Source: Prescottella soli
GTDB lineage: Bacteria > Actinomycetota > Actinomycetes > Mycobacteriales > Mycobacteriaceae
Reading direction: 5' to 3'
NCBI RefSeq assembly: GCF_040024445.1
Contig: NZ_CP157276.1
Coordinates: 4,898,001-4,962,000 of the forward strand
DNA length: 64,000 bases
The notes under the pieces were generated by a model. That model did no database searches, had not been told where the DNA came from, and saw only the letters and a program-made list of their open reading frames with translations. Below, one piece after another: positions 57,773 through 64,000 of this stretch. How positions within the stretch are numbered: position 1 is the stretch's first letter; every line of letters starts with the position of its first letter. A program made the translations under genes and the position numbers.

Positions 57773-58384
57773 TCACTTCGAACGGGATTCCTTCTCCGCC
57801 ACGAGCAGGTAGGCGACCATCAGCCGCTTGAGTTCGGTGACCGCGTCGGCGTGACTCTGGCCGTCCTGGACCGAGAAGTTCAGCATCGAGTACACGACGT
57901 GGACGAGGACCTCGGCCATCATCTTGCGGCGTTCGCGCGGCGTGTGCGGGGTGAGCGGCGCGAGCATGCGGGAGACCTGCTCGGCGAACTCCTTCTCGTG
58001 GATCACCCCGGTCGCGCGCGTGGACGGCGTCGACTGCATCGCCAGCCACACCTCGCGCCGGGACGGATCCGACGTCCACAGCCCGGCCATGTGGTCGACG
58101 AACTTGTTGAGGAAACGCAGCCAGTCCAGCGACGGCACCTCGCCGTCGAACGCCTCGAGTTCCTGCTGCACGCCGACCAGATCCTGGCGGTTGAGCTCGC
58201 ACACGATCACGTACTTGTTCGCGAAGAACTGGTAGAGGGTGCCGATCGGGACGTCGGCGCGCGCCGCGACCTCCTCGCACGTGAACGATTCGAATCCGAC
58301 GTCGACCAAGAGTTCGCGGGACGCGGTCAGAAGCGCGTCGAACTTACGACGGCTGCGTTCCTGCGTCGGGCGCCGCCGGGGCAT
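57773..58384 (-). CDS. TetR-family regulator
   Basis: The product is 203 aa from ATG 58384 (MPRRRPTQERSRRKFDALLT), chosen for the CAGGAG 5 nt upstream; an ATG at 58468 would add 28 residues. HTH: FTCEEVAARADVPIGTLYQF. The C-terminal ligand domain is helical. It lies downstream of the ABC exporter on the same strand and tail-to-tail with the MFS gene, so it may regulate either pump. Confidence 0.9.
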   Translation of the reverse strand: MPRRRPTQERSRRKFDALLTASRELLVDVGFESFTCEEVAARADVPIGTLYQFFANKYVIVCELNRQDLVGVQQELEAFDGEVPSLDWLRFLNKFVDHMAGLWTSDPSRREVWLAMQSTPSTRATGVIHEKEFAEQVSRMLAPLTPHTPRERRKMMAEVLVHVVYSMLNFSVQDGQSHADAVTELKRLMVAYLLVAEKESRSK

Positions 58385-58531
58385 CAGCTCCTGGGGGTCG
58401 CTATCGACCTCCAGCGCGGGGTCCGCCCTGCGGTGCAGACGGCGGCTGGTAGTGGACTCCACGAGCACAGGTTATCGGTCTTTTGCGCTGGATTCGACGA
58501 AGTTCCCGTTCTGGTGTTTCCCGCGGTACCG

Positions 58532-59317
58532 CTAATGCGAGGTCCGACGGCGATACAGCGTGGTCGCGGCGACGAAACCCACGACCGTGATCGCACCGCA
58601 CCATCCGACGGCCCACCAGGCGCTGTCGCCGATGGGCGTCCCCGTGAGTAGCCCGCGCACGGTCTCGATGATCGGTGTGACGGGTTGGTTGGCGGCGAAC
58701 CAGTGCAGCCATGTCGGCATCGTGTCGGTGGGCACGAACGCGCTGCTCACATACGGCAGGAACAGGATTGCGAAGGTGAAGCCCCCGGCGGCCTCGGGAT
58801 TCGCGGCCAGCAGTCCCAGGGCGGTGGACACGTACGACAACGCGAGGACGAACAGTGCGACGAGCGCGATCGTGCCGAGCCAGCGCAGCGGGTCCGTCGT
58901 GGGGCGGAACCCCAGGAGGAGGGCGACCCCGACGACGACGGCGGTCGTGATCAGGTTCCGCACGACACTCGCCAGGACGTGGCCGTTGACGACCGCCGAG
59001 GGGGCGATCGGCAGCGTTCGGAACCGGTCGATGATGCCGTCGGTCATGTCGGTCGACACGCTCACCGCGGTGGTCGACGACCCGAACGCGGCACACAGCA
59101 GCACGATGCCGGGCACGACGTAGTCGATGTACGCGCTGCCCGTGTCGATCGCGCCACCGAAGACGTAGACGAACAGGAGCATCAGCATGATCGGAAGCGC
59201 GAGGGCCATCAGCATCGTGTCGGGACTGCGGGTGACGTGGACGAGGTTGCGGCGCAGCATCGCCCACGAATCGCCGAGCGCGGTGTACGCGTAGCGCGGA
59301 TCGGTCGCGGTGGTCAT
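58532..59317 (-). CDS. ABC-2 type exporter permease (DrrB-like)
   Basis: The product is 261 aa with six hydrophobic segments. The ABC-2 pattern includes DSWAMLRRNLVHVTRSPDTM, GIIDRFRTLPIAPSAVVNGH and PEAAGGFTFAILFLPYVSSA, typical of daunorubicin-resistance DrrB relatives. It overlaps the ATPase gene by 4 nt and forms the membrane part of the exporter. Confidence 0.93.
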   Translation of the reverse strand: MTTATDPRYAYTALGDSWAMLRRNLVHVTRSPDTMLMALALPIMLMLLFVYVFGGAIDTGSAYIDYVVPGIVLLCAAFGSSTTAVSVSTDMTDGIIDRFRTLPIAPSAVVNGHVLASVVRNLITTAVVVGVALLLGFRPTTDPLRWLGTIALVALFVLALSYVSTALGLLAANPEAAGGFTFAILFLPYVSSAFVPTDTMPTWLHWFAANQPVTPIIETVRGLLTGTPIGDSAWWAVGWCGAITVVGFVAATTLYRRRTSH

Positions 59318-60267
59318 CGGAGTTCCTCCTCGAGTGCGGTGCCGGTGAGCGCGAAGAACACGTCGTCGAGATCGGGGGTGTGCAGGCTGAAGGTCTCGAC
59401 GGACAGCTCCGGGTCGTCGAGAGCGTCGAGCAGTTCCTTGAGCGATCGGATGCTGCCGTCGGTCGGGATCGTCAGCGTCGACGTGTCGAGGTCGACTCCG
59501 GCCCCAGGCAGCGCGGCGCCCGCCCGGGCCGCCTGGGCGGCGTCGTGGAGCCTCACCTCGAGGTGGCCGCCGGGGACGAGTCGTTTCAGTTCGTCGGCGG
59601 TCCCCTCGGCGACGATCCGGCCGCCGTCGAGCACGGCGATCCGGTCGGCGAGCTCGTCCGCCTCGTCGAGATACTGCGTCGTGAGCACGATCGTGGTGCC
59701 CTCGCGCACCAGTTCGCGGACCATGTCCCACATGTCCCGGCGGCTGCGCGGGTCGAGTCCCGTGGTCGGTTCGTCGAGGAACAGCACCTTGGGCCGTGCC
59801 ACCAGGCTCATCGCCAGATCGAGGCGTCGGCGCATGCCGCCGGAGTAGGTGTCGGCGCGGCGGTCGGCGGCGTCGACCAGATCGAACGTGCGCAGGAGTT
59901 CCTCCGCGCGGAGTCGGGCCTCGCGGCGGCCGAGGTGGTGCAGTTCGCCCATCAGCGCGAGGTTTTCGCGCCCGGTCAACAGCTTGTCGACGGACGCGTA
60001 CTGGCCGGTGACGCTGATGTCGGCGCGTACCGCTCGGGCGGCGGACGGCAGGGGGTGGCCGGCTACCTCGACGTCTCCGGCGTCGAACGGCAGCAGCGTC
60101 GACAGCACGCGGACGGTGGTGGTCTTGCCGGCCCCGTTGGCGCCGAGCAGGGCGTACACGGTCCCTGCCGGCACGTGCAGGTCGACCCCGTCGAGCACCG
60201 TTCGGTCGCCGAAGGTCTTGCGCAGGCCGGTCACGGAGACGGCGTGTGCGCGCTGTGGTCGGTTCAT
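59314..60267 (-). CDS. ABC exporter ATPase (DrrA-like)
   Basis: The product is 317 aa, starting MNRPQRAHAVSVTGLRKTFG after a GGGGAG site; upstream in-frame sequence is not coding. Walker A is GANGAGKTT, the signature YSGGMRRRLD, Walker B VLFLDE, and the H-loop follows LTTQYLDEADEL. The C-terminal extension (EVRLHDAAQAARAGAALPGA; ETFSLHTPDLDDVFFALTG) is typical of DrrA-type ATPases. With the permease it forms a drug or lipid exporter. It is divergent from a TetR gene that probably represses it. Confidence 0.95.
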   Translation of the reverse strand: MNRPQRAHAVSVTGLRKTFGDRTVLDGVDLHVPAGTVYALLGANGAGKTTTVRVLSTLLPFDAGDVEVAGHPLPSAARAVRADISVTGQYASVDKLLTGRENLALMGELHHLGRREARLRAEELLRTFDLVDAADRRADTYSGGMRRRLDLAMSLVARPKVLFLDEPTTGLDPRSRRDMWDMVRELVREGTTIVLTTQYLDEADELADRIAVLDGGRIVAEGTADELKRLVPGGHLEVRLHDAAQAARAGAALPGAGVDLDTSTLTIPTDGSIRSLKELLDALDDPELSVETFSLHTPDLDDVFFALTGTALEEELR

Positions 60268-60282
60268 CGATCTCCCCTCTCG

Positions 60283-60326
60283 AAACTGTGTATGACGTAC
60301 ACAACTGTTTAGACCATACGCAGTTT
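60283..60326. promoter_or_regulatory. Inverted repeats between exporter and TetR genes
   Basis: AAACTGTGTATGAC (from 60283) reappears inverted as GACCATACGCAGTTT (60312-60326), with one or two mismatches. A second palindrome TGTGTA-N5-TACACA (60287-60303) is nested in the left arm. The arms cover the divergent promoter region, as expected for the operator of the TetR at 60378. Confidence 0.6.
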
Positions 60327-60377
60327 TAGGATGAGCGCAAGAGTCCGCAGGCGCGGAGGTGAGGAGCGGCAGCGCGG

Positions 60378-61142
60378 ATGGACGCGACCGAGGACGTGGC
60401 ACTGCCGCGGATGGTGCAGCTGGCGTGGGGTCTGGGCGAGGAGGGCAGTCGAGGCCCCAAGCGGGGCCTGACTCTCGACGAGATCGTCGACGCCGCAATC
60501 GCTCTCGCGGACGAGGAGGGTGTGGCGGCGTTGTCGATGTCCCGGGTCGCGAAGCGGCTGGGCTTCACGACGATGTCGCTCTACCGGTATGTCCAGAGCA
60601 AGGACGAGCTTCTCGAACTGATCGCCGATCGCGTGGTCGGATCGCCGCCGGAGATCCCGGCCGATCTGGGCTGGCGCGAGGGTCTCGAATTGTGGGCGCG
60701 TGCCGAATACGACGTCCTGATGCAGCACCGGTGGTGGCTGCGGCTACCGATCACCGGTGCGCCGTTCGGGCCCAACAACATGGCCTGGCTCGAGGCGGCA
60801 CTTCGTTGCCTCGGGTCGACCGGGCTTCCCGAGCCGCTCAAGGTCAAGGTCGCGTTGAACGTGTCGGTGCACGTCATCGGCAGGGCGCGGTTCACGGCCG
60901 ACCTGCAGGTCGATTCCGAATCCGACAGCTACTCGGCGGTGCTGTCGAGGGTGCTCGACCCCGCGAGGTTTCCTGCGCTCCTGTCCGCGGTGAGGGGCGG
61001 GGGATTCAGCGAGGACGACGTCGAATGGCAGGACGCGGATTTCCGGTTTGCTCTCACACTTGTCCTCGACGGCGTGGAACGTCTCGTCAGACAGTACGAA
61101 CCGTCGGCGAACCGCGCGGCGCACGGAGACTCGGACTCGTAG
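60378..61142 (+). CDS. TetR-family regulator (TetR_C-type ligand domain)
   Basis: The product is 254 aa. HTH: ALSMSRVAKRLGFTTMSLYR followed by YVQSKDELLELIAD. The longer ligand domain (WWLRLPITGAPFGPNNMAWL) is of the TetR_C type found near drug exporters. It is divergent from the DrrAB-like operon with inverted repeats between, so likely its repressor. It ends 40 nt before the M20 peptidase start. Confidence 0.92.
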   Translation: MDATEDVALPRMVQLAWGLGEEGSRGPKRGLTLDEIVDAAIALADEEGVAALSMSRVAKRLGFTTMSLYRYVQSKDELLELIADRVVGSPPEIPADLGWREGLELWARAEYDVLMQHRWWLRLPITGAPFGPNNMAWLEAALRCLGSTGLPEPLKVKVALNVSVHVIGRARFTADLQVDSESDSYSAVLSRVLDPARFPALLSAVRGGGFSEDDVEWQDADFRFALTLVLDGVERLVRQYEPSANRAAHGDSDS

Positions 61143-61182
61143 GCTCTGAACCGACCCGTCTTCGCGATCGATGGAGGTAGCA

Positions 61183-62547
61183 GTGGTGGAACCGTCGGAT
61201 CGGATCCGCGACCGGATCCGGCAGCTCATGCCGACAGCCCGGGAGGAACTCGCTGCGCTGGTGGCCTTCCGGTCGATCGCCGACGCGCGCCAGGCGCCAC
61301 CGGAGGAGTGCACGGGTGCAGCGAACTGGGTGGCCGACGCCTTCCGGGCCGCCGGCATCGGACGCGTGGAGCTTGTCGAGACCTCCGACGGATCGACGGC
61401 TGTCGTCGGGCACCAGCCCGGCCCGGAGGGTGCGCCGACGGTGCTGCTGTACAGCCACTACGACGTGCAGCCCGCGGGTGATCAGGCGCTGTGGGAGACG
61501 CCGCCGTTCGAGCTGACCGAGCGCGACGGGCGCTGGTACGGGCGCGGAGCCGCCGACTGCAAGGGCAATCTCGTCATGCACCTGCTGGCCCTGCGGGCGC
61601 TGACCACGTCGGGAGAGTCGCTGCCCGTCGGTGTCCGCATCGTCTCGGAGGGTTCAGAGGAGATGGGGACCGGCGGGCTCGAGAAGCTCGTCCAGGAGCG
61701 GCCCGAGCTGTTCGCTGCCGACGTCGTCGTGATCGCCGACACCGGGAACGTCGCGGTGGGTGCCCCCACGCTCACGACGAGTCTGCGCGGCATCGCGAAC
61801 GTCGTGGTGCACGTGGAGACCCTCGCGGGCGAACTCCATTCGGGTATGTACGGGGGATCGGCGCCGGACGCGCTCGCGGCGCTGGTGCAGATGCTCTCGA
61901 CGCTGCGGGACCACGGCGGCAACACGGTGGTCGACGGACTCGACACCGCGCAGGACTGGGACGGCGCCCAGTACCCGGAGGAGCAGTTCCGCGAGGACGC
62001 CGGCGTGCTCGACGGGGTGCGGCTCACCGGGTCGGGGTCGGTCGCCGACGCGGTGTGGGCGCGTCCGGCCCTGACGATCCTCGGGATCGACGCGCCGCCG
62101 GTGGTGGGGTCCGCGGCGGCGATCCAGCCCCGCGCGGCGGCGCGCCTCAACCTTCGTGTGCCGCCCGGGATGGATCCGCAGCGCGCCCAGGACGCCCTCG
62201 TCGCGCACCTGGAGAAGGCGGCGCCGTGGGGTGCGCACGTGACGGTGGAGCGGGAGTCGGTCGGCGCGCCGTTCCGGGCACGGACGTCGGGCCCCGGCTA
62301 CACGGCGCTGATGTCGGCGCTGAGGTCCGCGTACGGCGCGGACGTCGCGGTGGCGGGGCAGGGCGGGACGATCCCGCTGTGCAATGTGCTGGCCGAGCAG
62401 TTCCCGGACGCCGAGATCGTGCTGATGGGCGTCGAGGAACCGCAGGCGCTGATCCACGCCCCGAACGAGAGCGTCGATCCGTCGGAGATCGAGAATCTGG
62501 CCGTCGCCGAGGCCCGGTTCCTGCAGGGCCTCGGCGACCGGAAGTGA
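61183..62547 (+). CDS. M20-family dipeptidase/metallopeptidase
   Basis: The product is 454 aa from GTG 61183; the in-frame ATG at 61171 is part of the ATGGAGG ribosome-binding site. Metal ligands are in LLYSHYDVQPAG (His), GRGAADCKGN (Asp) and the catalytic/ligand EGSEEMGTGGLE; a dimerisation lid domain lies in the middle (NVVVHVETLAGELHSGMYGG). It cleaves dipeptides or N-acyl amino acids with two Zn ions. In Mycobacterium the same gene stands directly after acpS; here an export cassette intervenes. Confidence 0.93.
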   Translation: MVEPSDRIRDRIRQLMPTAREELAALVAFRSIADARQAPPEECTGAANWVADAFRAAGIGRVELVETSDGSTAVVGHQPGPEGAPTVLLYSHYDVQPAGDQALWETPPFELTERDGRWYGRGAADCKGNLVMHLLALRALTTSGESLPVGVRIVSEGSEEMGTGGLEKLVQERPELFAADVVVIADTGNVAVGAPTLTTSLRGIANVVVHVETLAGELHSGMYGGSAPDALAALVQMLSTLRDHGGNTVVDGLDTAQDWDGAQYPEEQFREDAGVLDGVRLTGSGSVADAVWARPALTILGIDAPPVVGSAAAIQPRAAARLNLRVPPGMDPQRAQDALVAHLEKAAPWGAHVTVERESVGAPFRARTSGPGYTALMSALRSAYGADVAVAGQGGTIPLCNVLAEQFPDAEIVLMGVEEPQALIHAPNESVDPSEIENLAVAEARFLQGLGDRK

Positions 62548-62559
62548 TATTTGCGGCTG

Positions 62560-63030
62560 TCAGACCGACAGGTCGCGGCGGAGCTTGGCGACGTGCCCGG
62601 TGGCGCGCACGTTGTACTGCGCGACCTCGATCTTGCCGTCCTCGTCGACGAGGAACGTCGAGCGGATCACGCCCTGGACGACCTTGCCGTACATCTTCTT
62701 CTCGCCGAACGCGCCCCACGCGGTGAGCGTCGTCTTCTCGGGGTCCGACAGCAGCGGGAAGTTCAGCTGCTCGTTCTCGCGGAACTTCGCGAGCTTGGCG
62801 GGCTTGTCGGGGGAGATGCCGACGACGTCGAGGCCGGCCTCGTTCAGCTCGGCCAGGCTGTCGCGGAAGTCACACGCCTGCTTGGTGCAGCCCGGCGTGC
62901 TCGCGGCGGGGTAGAAGTACACGATCACCTTGCGTCCGCGGTAGTCGGCGAGCGACACCTCGTTGCCGTCGGCGTCGGGCAGCGTGAAATCGGGGGCGAT
63001 GTCTCCGGGGGCGAGCCTGTTGTCCGTCAC
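62560..63030 (-). CDS. bcp: Thioredoxin-dependent peroxiredoxin, BCP/PrxQ type
   Basis: The product is 156 aa from GTG. The peroxidatic Cys is in STPGCTKQACDF, with the resolving Cys five residues later, the atypical two-Cys PrxQ arrangement. The final part IRSTFLVDEDGKIEVAQYNV is also typical. It reduces hydroperoxides in the cytoplasm with thioredoxin. It is convergent with the M20 gene (12-nt gap). Confidence 0.95.
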   Translation of the reverse strand: MTDNRLAPGDIAPDFTLPDADGNEVSLADYRGRKVIVYFYPAASTPGCTKQACDFRDSLAELNEAGLDVVGISPDKPAKLAKFRENEQLNFPLLSDPEKTTLTAWGAFGEKKMYGKVVQGVIRSTFLVDEDGKIEVAQYNVRATGHVAKLRRDLSV

Positions 63031-63174
63031 AGCGACTGAGGCTACCGAAGGCGTACGACGGTACGGGCGGAGCCGCGTTCGCCTGTCTGTTCTACGGTTG
63101 TGTCCAGTGTTGCCGGTAGCGTGACCGGCACAGCAGCATCACAGCCGCACCGATTCGACAGTTGGAGGACGCAC

Positions 63175-63396
63175 GTGCCCAGGGACACCGAGAGCATCGA
63201 GCGGGACATCGAGAATGCCCGCAATCAACTCGCGCAGACACTCGACGTGCTCGCTGTCCGCACCAATCCGAAGCGCCTGGTCGAGTCGACCAAGCACAGT
63301 GTGCTCGCCAAGCTGAACGAGCCCGCGGTGAAGGCGGCGCTCATCGGCGCCGGCGCTGTCGTCGGTCTCCTGGTGCTGCGCAAGATCTTCCGCTGA
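63175..63396 (+). CDS. DUF3618 small membrane protein
   Basis: The product is 73 aa from GTG 63175 after GGAGGA. A polar helical N-terminus (DTESIERDIENARNQLAQTL) is followed by a C-terminal membrane helix (AALIGAGAVVGLLVLRKIF). It matches the DUF3618 family, and the homologous gene is next to bcp in Mycobacterium. Function unknown. Confidence 0.88.
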   Translation: MPRDTESIERDIENARNQLAQTLDVLAVRTNPKRLVESTKHSVLAKLNEPAVKAALIGAGAVVGLLVLRKIFR

Positions 63397-63414
63397 TCGA
63401 TCGGCGACCGACCC

Positions 63415-63472
63415 CGAACGGGACATCGGCACACACGGTTCGCGTGACCGTGTGTAGCTGATGTCCCGTTCG
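63415..63472. terminator. Long imperfect hairpin after the DUF3618 gene
   Basis: CGAACGGGACATC...ACACACGG (63415-63438) pairs with CCGTGTGT...GATGTCCCGTTCG (63448-63472) with one mismatch and one bulge, giving over 20 bp of stem. No clear T-run follows (TTGTTC), so it may be a terminator or a palindromic repeat. Confidence 0.65.
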
Positions 63473-63510
63473 TTGTTCGGGCAGCTCCCGGTACGTCCCG
63501 ATACGACACG

Positions 63511-63543
63511 AAAAAGGCCCCCGCACGATGTGCGGGGGCCTTT
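63511..63543 (-). terminator. Terminator of the tRNA-Lys genes
   Basis: On the minus strand AAAGGCCCCCGCACATCGTG is followed by the complementary CGGGGGCC and TTTTT: a stem of about 12 bp with a 4-nt-type loop and T-run, 4 nt beyond the first tRNA-Lys. Confidence 0.93.
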
Positions 63544-63547
63544 CCGG

Positions 63548-63620
63548 TGCGCCCACAGGGACTCGAACCCCGGACCCAGTGATTAAGAGTCACTTGCTCT
63601 ACCAACTGAGCTATAGGCGC
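63548..63620 (-). tRNA. tRNA-Lys (anticodon CUU), copy 1
   Basis: On the minus strand, acceptor GCGCCTA pairs with TGGGCGC plus discriminator A. The anticodon stem AGTGA/TCACT encloses CTCTTAA with anticodon CTT. The T-loop GGTTCGAGTCC is canonical. It is 73 nt; CCA is not encoded. Confidence 0.96.
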
Positions 63621-63642
63621 TAGCTCTGCTAGAAAACTAGCG

Positions 63643-63715
63643 TGCGCCGCCAGGGACTCGAACCCCGAACCCAGTGATTAAGAGTCACTTGCTCTGCCAG
63701 TTGAGCTAGCGGCGC
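63643..63715 (-). tRNA. tRNA-Lys (anticodon CUU), copy 2
   Basis: Acceptor GCGCCGC pairs with GCGGCGC plus discriminator A. The anticodon arm is identical to copy 1 (CTCTTAA, anticodon CTT). The acceptor and D-arm differ from copy 1, so the copies are not a recent exact duplication. They are 22 nt apart and probably transcribed together, copy 2 first. Confidence 0.96.
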
Positions 63716-64000
63716 ATTGCCTTCGCGAGGTGTCCCTCGCTCGGTGCGAGGAGAACATTAACGGACCGCTTCGAGCGAAAGCAAATCCATCCCTCTGTAA
63801 CCCTCCAGCCGCAGGTGGCGATTGGTATTCGACCGTTATTCACCACTGCGGCACGTCGGAGTGGGGCCGGCGCCCGACCTGGCATCATGCAATGGCGCGG
63901 GACGTCGCGAATGCTTGACGGTCCGTGAGCGGGGGTGCGTCCGACGGGGCGCGCCGTGTGGTCTGTGCAGTGTGAAGTGGGGTTTTCATGAAGATCTGGG
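63716..64000. other. Right edge: no confirmed gene; possible start of a rightward CDS
   Basis: No reading frame with coding character is seen between the tRNA-Lys pair and 63987. An ATG at 63988 after GTGGGG begins MKIW and runs off the window; it may be the start of the next gene, but 13 nt are too few to judge. Confidence 0.3.

Overview
The window is high-GC DNA from an actinobacterium of the Mycobacteriales, most likely Rhodococcus or a close relative. The main evidence is a single-chain type I fatty acid synthase followed directly by acpS, and two gene orders shared with Mycobacterium: acyP-smc-ftsY-amt-glnK-glnD-ffh-amidohydrolase, and fas-acpS...M20 peptidase-bcp-DUF3618. The genus is inferred; no rRNA or other taxonomic marker is present.

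Left part (1-17964). A leftward gene set (7772 to 1) encodes an RpiR/SIS regulator, a metallophosphoesterase fused to a PQQ-type beta-propeller, two CUT1 ABC permeases, a lipoprotein solute-binding protein, an ABC ATPase and a HAD phosphatase that runs off the window. Most junctions overlap by 4 nt. It looks like an uptake system for a phosphorylated or phosphodiester carbohydrate with two intracellular phosphatases; the substrate is unknown. Three palindromes precede the regulator. Divergent from it is a high-affinity potassium locus: a 30-aa membrane peptide, kdpF, kdpA, kdpB, kdpC, kdpD, kdpE. In kdpD the reading frame is broken inside the N-terminal nucleotide-binding domain, apparently by a deletion of about 60 nt. 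An AGCS amino-acid symporter and an OsmC-like protein follow.

Middle (18330-37053). A convergent pair, an alpha/beta hydrolase and a FAD monooxygenase, resembles two enzymes of pyridine-ring (nicotine) catabolism. Next is the conserved core: acylphosphatase, SMC, a glutathione peroxidase-like gene, FtsY, ammonium transporter (with GlnR-like sites upstream), PII, GlnD, Ffh and an amidohydrolase. A two-domain SRPBCC/SnoaL-like protein, a DUF6412-type protein and a YidC/Oxa1 insertase follow.

Accessory region (37054-45180). It contains a hypothetical gene, a small gene broken by one extra base in a G-run, an HSL esterase and antibiotic-biosynthesis-type monooxygenase facing an AraC regulator, an SDR, and a 2.9-kb segment bounded by two 71-nt direct repeats. 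The right repeat is the 3' flank of a tRNA-Leu(UAG) gene. The segment carries a small membrane protein, a small secreted protein, and a divergent aldo-keto reductase/TetR pair with a palindromic operator candidate.

Right part (45200-64000). The fas promoter region has two copies of TGAGG-N4-CCTCA. fas (about 3,100 aa) and acpS overlap by one base. A 5.7-kb export cassette (lipoprotein, DHA2 MFS pump, TetR, DrrAB-like ABC exporter, TetR) separates them from M20 peptidase, bcp and DUF3618. Two tandem tRNA-Lys(CUU) genes and a terminator close the window. No CRISPR array, rRNA, integrase, transposase or prophage structural gene was seen.
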